A stretch of DNA of 64,000 nt, taken from assembly GCF_009602425.1 (NCBI RefSeq), contig NW_022261477.1, forward strand, positions 1 through 64,000, given 5' to 3'. This DNA comes from Actinia tenebrosa. Taxonomy: Eukaryota > Cnidaria > Anthozoa > Actiniaria > Actiniidae. Below, in pieces: positions 10,243-23,300 of this stretch (positions are counted from its first letter, which is position 1; the number at the start of each line of letters is the position of its first letter). The notes under the pieces were generated by a model, which saw nothing but the letters and a program-made list of their open reading frames with translations, had not been told where the DNA came from and did not search any database. The translations under genes and the position numbers were made by a program.

Positions 10243-13200
10243 ATTTGATAAAGTATGACAGTAAAGCTTGCATTGTAAATACACGACTTGCACTAAGAGG
10301 TCACGTGATGAAATCCGCCATTGTGGTTGGTATTCTACAGGATTTTAGGTATGTGAGAATGTAAACAAAGATGGCGGACTCGGGTAGTTTTTTTTGGTGA
10401 TAATAAAAGCACTTCTCGAGAGTTGACAAATATTTGACAATTTTTGACAAGAAGTCGCTGTTTTTAGGTTCATGAAGCCGGCGAAACAAGATCATTGAAC
10501 ATGACTGCGTAGTTCATCACATATCATCGCAAAAAATACCACATTTGTTTTCTCCTCTTGGCGAGTTAATAGCAAAAAACTTCATTTTTATTATTGAACA
10601 GCTTAAATATGTTCATGGGAAAAAAAATCCAACGTCAGATATTTTTAAGATTTTGCATGATGAAAGTACATCATACTAGAAGTAGAATAAGCAGATACAA
10701 ATGGGGGGCTACCGACATCATTTACTCGTCAGATTGCATGGAATTTCACTTTTTTGAACTGTAGAAATAAGCGAACATACGAGGCAAGCATTGAAAGTTG
10801 TCAAAAATAAGTCATTTTTAACTGAAAAAAATCTAATGATTACTTTGCATTTAAAAATTGTATTGAAAACTCGAAATGTGAAATGTTATTGAGCTACACT
10901 TGAAGTGTGGACTTGAAGCCTTCGCCTTACGTGAAATTCTTTTCTAATTATCCACAAAGCATGTGATTTCGATTTCAGATTTTTCATCATCAGATATTTC
11001 CACTAAGTTAAATATTATGACTATGGCATTCATGGAGCTCCCCTTTGTAAAGGCGATCATGTATTTTACGCTTAGTATAGAAAGAAATTGATTAAAATTT
11101 ATCCCCTTTAAAATCCTGGATTGGTAACAGCCTTTGGTCCAAAAAGAGCGCTATGAATAGTATTTGTGGTATGGTGAATTCGCTTGTGTTTCCTTTTTCC
11201 TAGAACGATGCATAGCACAATGTATCTAATACGTCCTTTAAGTGATTGAATTGTCATCATTATTTAACTAGTCGTCATGAATGATATTATTAAATATGTT
11301 TTAAAACCAAATCTTTGGTTCGAATTGTGAGTTTGAATATATTGTTGTTACCGTTTGAATATATTGTTGTTACCGTTGTCACCTGCATAGACTCTTTAAA
11401 TTTCGATAACCGGAGGAAATTAAGTATTTTTTCACAAGACCTTGAAATATCCAAATAGACGTTTTTACTGATACGGCATCCACCTTATAGTATGAGATGC
11501 TCAGGGAGCAAATGTAAAAATATTTACAAAGCTTAGAGTGGCGAAGTTACTTTATCAAATGACTTTGGTGTTTGGTGTGTTTTACACATCGCTCCAACTA
11601 CCTGTAAATTCAATTGGCTTTTAGATGTATTTCACATTGGATGACGTCAAGTTATATCAAAGACACTTTCACAGCTGTGCTGTTCATAAATGTTCCAACA
11701 TTGTCTCCCTCAGCATCCCATAATCTCTTACTGAAAACAATAGAATTCAAGATGGTCGCCGTATCAGTAACAAGGTCTATTAGGGCGCTCTATAGATAAC
11801 AAAAAACAATAACCGCCAATCACTATCGCATCCTCGGGAATTCAGGGATAAAGCTCCCAGAAAAAAATAGCCCTGGGCATGAATTCTGAGAGAGCTTGTT
11901 CCAGAAGTCCAAATTCAAAATAACGCCATAACATGTTTGATTACGAATACTTGATGCTTATTGTTGGTCGACCGCAGCGGGTTAACCAATCAGTAAAGAG
12001 ATTAATTCGGACTTCCGAAACGATCTCTAACAGACTTCGTGTCCAGGGGTATTTTTCTGGGAATGTGAAACCCCTGGGTTAGGATGTCGCTATTAATGCG
12101 CGCATCATCGGTCAGGCGGTGGTCCCCATCGGTCTCAGTAGCTTTTCGGTGACGTTATTTTAATAAATATATGCATCTAATTGCAAAGAGGTTGTCATGT
12201 AAAAAAGTAAATTACAAATTGCAAATTAGGATATTAGCAATGTAGACTTTATCTTGCATATTATATTCATCTCCAACTACTCAGCCGTAAAATAAAAGCT
12301 CCCCTGAGCAATTTGCAATCCAAGGCTGTACACGATTAATATGTCTAACAAGAGTTATCAATTTTATTTATATGAAGATATAAATTGATTCTTATTTGAT
12401 ATTTTAGTATGATTTTGCTAATTCCATCTGACAAAGTTCTTGCAAAGAGATGTGTGGGAATGTGAACGAGGTACAGACACAGAGGATTTATGCACAGAGC
12501 GCCAATGCGCACGCGTGACGAGAGATTAAGCTGCCGAAGCGGCGTTTAAAAGGTTAGGAATCTTTCAGAATGCCGCCCTGAACGTAACATCTGCTACAAC
12601 TAAGCTGTATGTAATACTCAAAAATAAAAGTAGTTACGAGATAAAAAAAAGTTCTGTAGTTGATCTTCAATTCTCGGTTAGATTGGAGATGCCCATGCTC
12701 AAATAAAGCACTCTTTTGATTATCAACCATGTAGCGGCGCTTACACATGACATGCATTACATTGCTCCTACCAGCAAAATCTTCCTTTTACACAAACGTG
12801 ACTGTAATAGCGCGGTGGCGTTACAAGCAGAGAAGGTGTAATTACTATACCACGTACGTAGTCACTGAACTCACTCTATGTTTGGACGAGAAAACGTCAC
12901 GTAAAGGACACCAGAACTTCACGACTCCAACGACTAACCCTTTCAAAATTATCAGGGATGCCAAAGAACAGGGCCTGGAAGAGGGGGTTCCAGATTCCGA
13001 ATCACGCACTATCTTTCCCGAAATCTCGCGTTCCGCAGCATTTTGCCATCGACGACTACATTTAACATATTCAAAGGCGTTTGAATTTTTATTTTAATTA
13101 TTGTTTCCACGTTTTTGCCGAAAATCAGAAAGCAAAATACCTTGAGTGATTTCCGGTTATTACAGAATATCTTAAAATAATGTTACAGATATTCTGAAAG

Positions 13201-14031
13201 AATAGGTTCGGGTCAACTGAGTAGTTAGACTAACCGAGAAGATGGCCCTTTGGAAACCACATCCCGGACATTGAATCCAGCAATTCCCGAGTCATGGCCG
13301 ATGCCAATATCTCGAATCAAGTGTGTAAGAAATTTTTCTAGTTTCACGGATCCCGCGCTATATTTTATCCGTTTCCTGGCTCCTGCGAAAAACCTTTCAG
13401 ACTACTCTGAAAGAAATTCTCGATGGAATTTTTGCCATGTTGGGGTGACAAACTTCGCGGTTGCTCTAGATCAGATCCTGATCCTTTAAATTGTGGGAAA
13501 AGTTTGGCGGGCGCCACCATGTTTTTTCTGTACTCCGTTGTATGTGTTGTATGATGGCATTAGTGAATATATTTTGATGTTCGCACGAAGCTACCGATCA
13601 AGAAACACCAGCGGCACTTTGGCAAATTGCCTAATTGTTGTTGGCAATTAATTTGTGCCAAATTCAAATTATTTCAAGTAATTACTCTAACAGAAAAGCA
13701 AAGTAAATCAGGGAAAATATGAATAAAGCGAGCAAAACAGAAATTGCAAAATTTTTATTCGATTTTTTTGGATTTTATTTCTAATGAAAAGCTAAAGAAA
13801 CAAAAATGAACTTGTTTGTAATTAAAAATTGGCAAATTATAAGGTTGAAAATGAAACAAAATTAATAATAGTAAGGGAAAAAAGAAATAACGTAAAAAAA
13901 ATGACAGGCAGACATGGCTTGAAGAAGGGAAGCAAGCAAGCAATTGCTAGCAAGCACTGAGCAGAGAAAGAAGGAAGATAGGACGAAAGGAAGAAATCAA
14001 TGGAGGAAGGAAAGAATGTGAAGCATATAAC
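10091..14031. other. Intergenic region between the two GPCRs
   Basis: No gene I can support. It holds a (TC)n run at about 10205-10240 and a 22-bp unit (tttgaatatattgttgttac core) present twice in tandem at about 11332-11375. There are short open frames near 12747 and 13250 that match nothing I know and lack splice or codon support. A purine-rich stretch at 13850-14020 precedes the minus-strand GPCR's 3' end. Confidence 0.6.
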
Positions 14032-15089
14032 TTACAGTGTTGAATTGTAGCTTTTGTACTGAACCAAAGCTACAGGAAAACAACTATCGGGTAAATATTT
14101 GACTTTCATATGGTATGATCTCTTTTTGCTGATACCTAAACATCCCTTGATGGTCTGACTTATTGGTCGGTAACTTAAGACTACGGTACAAGGATTTAAA
14201 ACCGTATGCAAAGACAATAAAGTATAGCTTGTTTTAACGATATCAATGCTAAATGACATCGGGATACGTACGCAAATGAAAGTAATAAATACAGCCAGTA
14301 TTGAGAGTTGCAGCAGCACGGAAAAAGCTATTCGTTTGGTTAAGGATGTAGTTCCATTTAAAGCTTTTACAGGGTTGTTAAATGTGAACATGTTTGTGTC
14401 TTTTACGACGCGAAGATTTTTTAGTATCAGTAGACTGGTAACTAGGGTGACCAATATTGGGAGTAGGACAACGATGATGAAATATCGTTTGACTGGAAAG
14501 TTTAGAGAAGAAATGAAGATATAGCTTGGAGGGCAGTTTGTCGTTGAAAACTTTCTTGTCAGAGTAATAGCATCTGGTATTGAGAGGAGTACGCAAATCA
14601 TCCAAATTCCAATTGCTATTGCTTTTAAAACCGCAGTCTTAGCAACGCGGAGCGGGAAAATCATGCACCAGTAGCGTTCCACTGTTGTGAATGCAATCTG
14701 ATAAAAACTAACCAGCATTGAAAACTGGAGGACTATGCAAGCGCTTAGAGATATAATAGCCGCTCCAGAAGTACCATACAACATGTAAAAATTCATTCCC
14801 ATGAGACTTGAACTTTCCACTGCATTGGAGATCGAATGGTGGATTATGAATACGTAGGTAATGGAGTGAGAGCGCACCAAGGACCTTACTGTATAAGGTG
14901 TGCTTCGTCTTCCCTTGGCTTGTCTCTGTGCTTTGTTATTCAGCCTAAGGGCTGCAAATCCTACCACGATGTTTAAAACTGTTGCAGCGATACCAAGAAG
15001 TATTCCAATATAGCTTGGTACGATGGTTGTGCCACTATTGGAATTACAGCGAGAACTATTATGCATGGACTTATTGGTCATGGTTTCGC
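14032..15089 (-). CDS. Rhodopsin-like GPCR (orphan)
   Basis: Seven-helix receptor of about 349 residues from the ATG at 15081 (MTNKSMHNSS; two N-glycosylation sequons in the short N-terminus). Just upstream on the minus strand is ttgattcttgcag, a splice acceptor at 15090-15091. The exon therefore begins at 15089 in the 5' UTR, and a further 5' exon lies above 15.1 kb. Helices: SYIGILLGIAATVLNIVVGF (TM1, with Asn), a second after RSHSITYVFIIHHS, and TM3 ending FTTVERYWCM (ERY form of the DRY motif). TM4 carries the usual Trp (IGIWMICVLL), TM5 is RYFIIVVLLPILVTLVTSLL, TM6 is FSVLLQLSILAVFITFI, and TM7 has LHTVLNPCTVVLSY. NPxxY is altered: the Tyr is displaced by two residues. Unlike the 8.5-kb receptor it has a short third loop. 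Ligand unknown. Confidence 0.9.
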
Positions 15090-16198
15090 CTGCAAGAATC
15101 AAAGAGAATTATGACTTCCAAGAAATAAAGTATATTTTAAATAGTAAATTCAGATGCTGTAGATCCGTTCTCAAATCTACGGTTGTTTTATTCAGGTTTA
15201 GATTCAGCTTTTTCTCCAGATCATGCTAAGAAAAAGCGGCTTACTTCGTGGCTATGCAAAGAAATCAAAATTGTTTGAAATATAAAGTTAGCTTCAAATG
15301 GCAAAGCGGCAGAGGAATGAATGACTGACCTTTTGATCCAGGCAAAATCGATGCTTTGCTTGTTCGATCGATGTTGTTACTGTCGGCATTTAAACAACTG
15401 CACTTTCATCCCTTGCAAACTCCATATAATAATTAGACGTCACTACATCCGTATTATTTTTTAACTAGCTTCGTTTAAGACAATGACGCATTAATTGGTA
15501 AACTAATTGCGTCAAGAGCACTAATTCAGCAGTTTTTTTTNAAATTGTTATTTGAGTATTTTCTTTTTCATTTCTCTATTTTTTTAAATCAAATGTAACA
15601 ACATTCCAACATTTCGAAGTTAGCCTGTGTTTATAATTTGATTTTTCCCGAAATTCCTTTGCATACATTTTTTTATTGATTATTCTATGTCATGTAATCA
15701 CAAGTAATTAAGAAAAGCAGTAAAAAGGGGCCGATCGACTAGTCAGGCGTGTTTGTATCTGCCGATCTGTTAGATGCATTTGTATTTGCCCTAGCAACCC
15801 AATTTTGTATATTTTTTTGCCCGCTAATCCATGCGTGAAATTTTCAAAGCATGAAAGGCTGAACCAAGTGTCTTACTTAATTCCATTAAGATGTTGCATG
15901 GTTATGCCATGCCAGGAACTCCATTCCTCAACCCAGAACACAATGAAAAAAGGATTATAATAAAAACACACAAATAATAAAACATAAATTGAAATAAACA
16001 TTGCTTGGAATCTTCATTCTGTTCCAAAATCCTAGCCAAGTACATTCAGATTTCGTTGCCAGGACAACAAGATAAATCAACACTAAGTGATCGTTAAATG
16101 GGTAAGTTTTAAAGCTTAAATTAGTGCGATGTGTTACCAAGCAAAGAATGCCAAGAATGGTTTGGTTTGATTTTGTTTCCTCTTTTTTCTCTTCATCA

Positions 16199-16206
16199 AC
16201 AGCATC

Positions 16207-16241
<35 letters not shown>

Positions 16242-16345
16242 TAATATCATCATTAATATCATCTTCATCATTATCATCATCATCATCACCATCATAATCA
16301 TCATCATCATCTTCATCATCATCCTCATCATCATTATCATTATGA
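16199..16345. repeat. (ATC)n trinucleotide microsatellite
   Basis: Imperfect atc/tca triplets for about 145 bases. The minus-strand Asp/Met-rich reading frames over it are artefacts of the repeat. Confidence 0.95.
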
Positions 16346-17567
16346 TAATCTAGAGAAAATGCCTTACTACACACTTATTACTTATTATTTACTTCAAGCG
16401 AAAAGACACGACTTTAAGAATGGCAATAAATGTCGCCGCTAAATTTTTAAAACAATGTTAGTCGCCCAAAATATATGTGAAAGCAAAGGCGAAGACGAAA
16501 ACGATATTTAATATTTTTTTATTTAAAGAGGGGATAATATTTTTTGGGGGAATTAGTTTTTACCTCCACGGCTCCGCTCTCTATGAGCATGCGCCCGTGC
16601 AAATTTAAATTTAAAGAAACTAAGCATTTGACGCAACTTTAACTAATTCAAACGATTTATCGACGGTCTTGGGTAGTCTTCCTTGATTTTGACCAATCAA
16701 ATACCTGAAAATGTCCCTTTTTATGGCATGTTCACCTGCTTAGTGACCTTTCGGAAAAGAACACAGCTACAACCAGAACAATTTGACGCACTTTAATGAA
16801 TAATGTATTTGAAGACCTACAAGGCTACACAGCCAAGTCTGATAAAAAACGAACAAGCCGGAATATAAACAGCCACCTTCAAAAAAATCGCTCTTATTTT
16901 TTTAATTTAATGGCAAGAACAATTGAGGTTGATTTCCTACTTATATCATAATAGGTAAGCCATGAAAAATTTACTAAGTTATATTTATAATTCAGCCCTT
17001 TTTGTTTTGGTTTCAAGGACACTTGCAATTTCAATTGGCACCTTTTATTTGGATATATTATCACATTTGTTCGTCTAACAGTAGAATTTGGAAAAAAAAA
17101 AAAGATTCTATTTCGATACCAGTTACGTCAGGGCGTTCCAAATCAAAAATATGAAATTGGAGAATAAATCAATGTCAAGGCCTTATCAGGCATCCTAGAA
17201 AAAATACTTATTTTCAACATACACGACATTAATTTCATAATCAAATATATCATGTCAAATACCTCGCAAAGGATAGAGTGCAAACCATACATCAACGAAA
17301 TAGTACAAACTAATTAGTGCAAAATAGCACCAATGAAACAATTGAAAACAAAAGAAATAGATTTATTAAATAGATAGCGATTAAATAGATAGCGATGAAA
17401 TACCAGGTTTTCTCTAGTGTCGAAAACTTGATATCTTTCACCGGTGTAAGATATCATATCTTTCACACGTGAAGATATCGCTGTTGAATCGGCTTGCTAT
17501 TTTAATAAAGAATTTTTCTGCTTTTGTTTTATTTAAGTTTCATCGATATCTATATAATAAACAGAAC

Positions 17568-17685
17568 ATTACATGGCCGCTTGGAGATACGAATTTTATC
17601 TATATTTTATCTTCGCTGCGCTCACTCGTGAGATATCAATTGAACACTCGAAGATAAAATTCGTATCTCCGCGCGCCCATGTAAT
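17568..17685. mobile_element. 118-bp foldback element
   Basis: The left arm (attacatggccgc, then ttggagatacgaattttatct) mirrors the right arm ending at 17685 (agataaaattcgtatctcc, then gcgcgcccatgtaat). The arms are about 34 bases with three or four mismatches. A second palindromic cluster of gatatct/agatatc words (ttcaccggtgtaagatat) sits just upstream at 17425-17475, probably part of the same larger element. Confidence 0.65.
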
Positions 17686-17904
17686 ATCCTCTATGTGTTT
17701 AAGGTGGCTGACTACTTTTCAACATTCGATTTGAGCCCACGATGTGCGCGCTCAAAAACCGTTGACTAATCTTCACGATTTTATTGAAGAACCATACACG
17801 TTTTGAACCTCAAGAGGACAAAACCCTCAAATTTTGCACGGAACCATAATGCTATTTAGTTTTTATTCTATTTTACGGATATATGGATTGCACTCTAGGT
17901 CGTA

Positions 17905-18185
17905 GAGCAGCTTTCGCATGACTGTGAAGAGCTCAGTGCCGTAAGCTTGCAGTAAACGTGATGTTTCCTAGAATATGAATTGGCTGATTTTTTTCTCGTG
18001 CAATTTGATTGCTCTGGCAGTGCCGTGACCTTGGTGTGATCGTGTCCGCGCCGTGCTCATTTCGTGTTTCGGGTATTGGATTGGATATAGAGTAATTCTC
18101 GAGCATTTTGATTGTTCTGGCGTATCCCTTGCCGTTTCACTGCCGTGTTCGTGCCTCCGTCTTTTCAAAGTCATACGAAAATTCT
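17905..18185 (-). repeat. Dispersed repeat, copy 1 (inverted relative to 48.3 kb)
   Basis: Contains cgcatgactgtgaagagctc, then accttggtgtgatcgtgtcc, then cttgccgtttcactgccgtg. The same words occur in reverse at 48305-48485, with the tgactgtgaagag word common to both in direct orientation. No coding sequence. Family not recognised. Confidence 0.55.
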
Positions 18186-18721
18186 CTAAGTTAGTCATCG
18201 TACGATATATAGTTAGTCTATTGGCTGGATATTATGTCATGATTTAGCAATAGAAAACGAGCTCTTTTTTCCTCTCCTCTGACATAAAGAATCTGAATGC
18301 TGGAGTAAGAGTTTGGGTGTTAAACTGAAGACTGTTCTTATTGATATACTGTTTTCTGATTGTCTAAAAAACAGTAAACAACCAAAACATTAAAACCCAC
18401 ACCAATAAACGCCGTTAAGGTTTTCCTCATTTCCTTCTAAACTCCGGTGGAATACAGGAAGAGAGATTGTTTTGTGACGACCCCAGTAGAGATATTCCAG
18501 ATTGTCCTAGACTTTGATTAAAGCCTAGGATTCGTTTAGGGATCTCTTTATTTCTTCGGGCTTGCCAAATGAAACGCGGATTCTTAGTGATGGTACTGCA
18601 GCTACTGTGGGCTTAAACATGCGCTTTAATGATCATGATACACTAATACAAGCATGTTGACATGGGGGCTTAGATATTTCGAAGAAACGAAAGAATTACA
18701 TTCATAATTATACAGTTTCTC

Positions 18722-19254
18722 ATTAATCCCATATAGGTAACTGTCCAATTATTTTCTTTATAGTACACTCAACAAAATTACTCGACTCTGATTGGTCGAG
18801 AGGAGTACAATTATAGCGTTAATTGTACCGAATTAAGTCGCTATGGCAACAAGGCCAAAACAATGTCAAAACAATTATTTTCTATCATTTTGTACTTAAA
18901 AAACATAAATAAAATTTTAAAGCCGTAAGAACTAATCTTTTTTATGCATTTCAGTTGCACGATGGACTGAAAATCGGCCGCCAAATAGACAAAGATGAAC
19001 GGCGTCGCTTCGAATTTTTTACTGAAATTTTGTTGAGTGAACTATAAACAAAAAATCACACGATCTTCTCGTACAATTTGGAATTAATAGACACTCGTAT
19101 TGTTTTGAAAGTTCTTTAATTGCACTCGCCTAAAGGCTCGTGCAATTATAAGAACTTTCAAAACATTACTCGTGTCTATTAATTTCCAAATTGTACGAGA
19201 AGATCGTGTGATTTCCTATACTAATTGGACAGGTCTTGTTGATATGGGATTAAT
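18722..19254. mobile_element. Foldback MITE interrupted by a second MITE
   Basis: The outer arms are attaatcccatat (18722-18734) with ctgtccaatta, and their complement taattggacag with atatgggattaat (19254). The arms continue as a near-perfect palindrome at 19053-19214 around tcacacgatcttctcgtaca. The left arm is split by the 290-bp element at 18758-19047. The original element was about 245 bp. Confidence 0.75.
18758..19047. mobile_element. 290-bp MITE nested in the foldback element
   Basis: The left terminus ttatagtacactcaacaaaa (18758) mirrors the right terminus ttttgttgagtgaactataa (19047) with one mismatch in 22 bases. A TA duplication at the borders would suit a Tc1/mariner- or Harbinger-like mover, but only the ends remain. 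No coding capacity. Confidence 0.75.
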
Positions 19255-20312
19255 CAGGCAGCTATATAATCAACAGGTAATGGGATTTCATGCTCTCCAA
19301 TCAAGAAATAGTTAGACTCAAAAAATCCCTCTGAATGCCAAATTAGTGGACTCGGCCTACAACCTCATCCAATTTTGTCCGGTCCTCGGAATTTTCCTCG
19401 TCCAATTATTTCTTAATTGGACAACATGGAGTCTTATTACATATACTAAACAATATTTTTTTAATATCAAAAATTGTACCTTTGAGTACCTTTAAAACAT
19501 CTTTTATTTTATCGATATCCTGAATGAAGCAGGCTCTACTCCCGCCACGCCACCCTTGAATCTACGCATGTACAAGTAAGACAACCTATATCTCTGAAAA
19601 CAGAAACAGCAACCTAGATTAATTTAAATTCATCCGTTAGCTTCCTAACGCTTCAATATAAACGATCGATTTCCTGGAAAAAAGCTTTGGTCTGATCCAT
19701 GTCAGGGCACAACTAACTTACAGATGGAAGAAGGAAGGCTGAAAATAAAAAACCACCAAAAAAAAAGAGATCAATGAAGAGACCCAAAAATCTCCACTGT
19801 CATGTAATGCAGACCCATGTAATAAAGACCCAGAGAGTGGCGAGTGTGCATGTACTACCGCTACACGACCTTTGTACAAGTAAGACACACACCCCCTGAA
19901 AACTATATACCAGCCTACATTTACGGCACTTCATGGGACAGTTTCGCATCGCTTTTTCATAGCTAATGGTGGTATTTAATTTCATTTTACATCTCAACAT
20001 AATTGTTTTACATTTTACTTTAGAGTGGTTCCACTTGAGTTTTGAGCACTTTAATACGTCGTCTATGATCAATAAGAGGACCGACAATGGAAATCTATTA
20101 GTGCTTTGTTATTTACACACGTGCCACTTATAGACCTCATAGATAATTTCCTCCCACACCCGGCTGAAGGAAAAAACAGGAATCGACTGTCAAGAGTCCC
20201 AGTTCACATGTTAGTGTTGTTTCTCAAGACATTCAGTTCTTTCTTCTTTTTGTCTTTCAGGGTTTGGTTTTCATTACATCTATCATCAATTATTTTCTAG
20301 TTGAGTTAAACA

Positions 20313-23300
20313 ATGTTATTTATTATCATCGTTAATCTGTTCCTGTCGTTCTTCTCATTCGGTAAGTGAATTACGATTTTGGTTCCTTGATCTTTAGAGA
20401 AATTTCACGAGAGCAATGTTATAGGCCAGAAATAAACTCGATGTTTCTTAAAAATCATTTTTCAAAGAACGGGAAATATCTGTTGCTTTGTCCTTTAAAA
20501 TCGCGGCGAAACCTCTGGATACTGGATTATTGTTAAAAAAAGATATTTTATCAATGACGGTATCAAAGTAAGTTTTAAGTCACTTTTGCATAAGTTAATG
20601 AGGGGTTGGTCCATGAGACTGACTGGAGCAAATGGCCCATTGCTTGATATTAATCACCTGAACGTAATGAATTTCATGAAAAGAAATACCAACCCACATT
20701 TTAACGGCAAATACTGCTCTCAATCATCCATGTGCATTTATATGATGAGTTTGCCTTTTAGCCGGTAAAAATTTAACACGAGACCGAATTAAAATGACAG
20801 CTATTAATAGCAACATATTTGCTATTTCAAGTTTAATTGAAAAAACTGGATCGAGTTGGCATTGCAGCGCATTGTAGGACTGTTTTAACTCAAACCAATG
20901 CCTAATATCATAGTACTAGTCGTGCAATCTGTCACTGACTATTGCATTTTTTTCACAGCTAGCTGCCAGGATGGTTTTGACACAAATTGCCTAGATGCCC
21001 ACAATGAATATCGTAAAAAGCATGGATCTCCACCACTGAAATGGTCGGCATCCTTAGCCGCTGATGCCCAAAAGTGGGCAGACCAGTTAGCGAAAGAGGA
21101 CAAATTTGAGCACGATATGAAGTCGGTGACGTCGAAAAACCAAGGCGAAAATCTGGCTTATTTTTCTCCTCCCAAGAAGAAATGCATGGGGGCTAAAAAA
21201 GATGATTGTGTTCAGTGTTCAGAGATGGTAGCCGATTGGTACAATGAAGTCAACGATTATGATTTTAATACGGGGAAAGCTAAAGCTGGAGGAAAAGTAT
21301 ACCTTCATTTCACGCAGGTACTGTTGAAATACATCGGGACTTTAGAATTTCGGTCAGCTCTAGCAGTTTTAGATATTTTCAAATCGAAAAAAAGAACGAA
21401 AACTCGAGTAAAAAAATTGATGAGGTCAGCCATCAACTCGACTCGACTTCAGTAGTATTTTGAATACCCATTTTTTCCCACTGGGCCACGGTTCCAATGA
21501 ATTGGTTCAAATTAGAAGCGAAAAGAGAGCACCGGATATAAAGATTATGTTCCACTTTAGTTCGAAGTCGAAATTGCGGGATAAGTGGCAGGTGCGGTCT
21601 GGGGGCCAACTAGTCTCTCCCCTTATGCTTTCGGGATAGATCATTATCCTGCATAATCCGTGCGCTCAAATGCTGTCTGAGAGCAATTTACAAGCTATGA
21701 GGTCTCTCAGCTCTGCAATATCTCTCCATTTTGTTTCACGTCATCTGTATGTTAATGGCTGTCTACCCAGTGTTACCCAGACTCCGTGTGACAAATGTGT
21801 GCCCAAACCTCACTCATTTCTTTCAAGGGATATCCGAAAGTTTTTATTATTTTTTAGGTTGTATGGAAGGCGTCAGTAGAGTTGGGTGTTGGCGTTGGAA
21901 TCAGCCAGACGTATGGGTTTATCACAGTTGCTCGATACAGTCCCCGAGGCAATATGGGCAGCGCAGAAGATTTTAAAAAGAATGTATTACCAGAAGGTTA
22001 GTATTTTCTAAACAGACTCTCAGTTTGTGGCTAAATAACAAAGATTAAAGAGTGCAGAAGAACTATTAACAATACAATAGCCCTTTTTCCAATACTGCTG
22101 TGACCCTCAATTACAGAGTCATTCGCACAAGTTTAGTCTCTCGATAGCCTCGTTTTTAAAGAGCCCGGAAAAGAATGTGCAGCTCGAACAATACCAATGT
22201 TTTGAAATCTCAATGCCTTTTAATAGTATTTATTAATAGCTGAATTATGAACGAGGCCTAACCTGTGCAAATGGGTCTGTTGCTCATCAAAACGAGCAAC
22301 AGCCAGCCAGCTCACAGTTTGGTAGACTCCAGCCTTGCTTGGTTTTCTAATCCAATCAGTGGCTTGTGTTTATGTTTGTGGGCGACCCTTCTGGTATAAA
22401 TCTTCAAAGTGTCGTGCTTCGATATGATTCAGCGTTGGCCCTAAACGAAAAAATATTAAAAATCATTATCAGTGTGGGTGTTTGTCATGATTCGAAAGTT
22501 TTAACTACTTCAGCAACCCCCAACGCACTTTCTCTTTTCATCTTTAATGTATCATTTGTATAACTAAAACTTATAGTTTGTAATTCTTATCTAAGTACCA
22601 TGTAAATTAATTAATATGTGTAAATAATAAAGAATCTTAAGTCTAAAAGTTTAAGAGTCACCAATCCTACAATTAGCTGGATCTTCTTTCCACAGGAGCA
22701 GTTCCTTCTAGCGGACCAGGCACCACTCCTCCAACTACGCCCAGTATGACAAAAACCCCTTCTGGTGCAACAGGTACGATATCATGCTAATTTTAACCTC
22801 ACATAATTTACGTCATATCATGATCACGCGTCACATGGCTGCCATCTTGGTAAAAAGATTCGTTGCTTTTTGTTAAAGCAATCTTAAATGGGCCACAATA
22901 ACAAACCATGAAAACAAATGCAGTTCTTTCAAGTTCAGTTTTTTAATCAACCTTAGTCCAAAATTTGAAAGATTAAAAGTAAATTGAGTATTGATGCCAA
23001 AAACGTCATATTCAGATCCTTGAATGCATCTCATGTGACAATGTTAGACTCGGATGTTGCTATTGCTTTAAAGTCTGTGCCAACTTCAACTCCAATTCCA
23101 ATTTTCCAATATTAACTGATTTTGTAGTCTAGAAAGAAATGAGGCACTGAAAACGATCCTACGATGATTACATCGCTACCCAATGATGTCTCGATAGTCA
23201 GTAATTTTGACGTGATTTCTGCAAACGGTTTTCATAAAAGCATGTGCGTCTGTGCGGACTGGTTACAGTAGGAAACAAATCCCATAATTTGTAAATGTTT

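Larger units (their letters stand above)
15110..20312. other. Gene-poor stretch with microsatellites and MITEs
   Basis: No coding exon recognised. Besides the repeats listed separately there is a single N at 15541. The part at 19500-20290 holds two diverged, similar blocks around gtacaagtaagac (19570 and 19876). Nothing else stands out. Confidence 0.6.

Noticed and set aside
12747-13489. Two plus-strand frames of 116 and 79 codons between the GPCRs
   Set aside because: No similarity, no consistent splice borders, and composition like the surrounding non-coding sequence.
15955-16374. Asp-rich and Met-rich minus-strand proteins
   Set aside because: Both are readings of the (ATC)n microsatellite.
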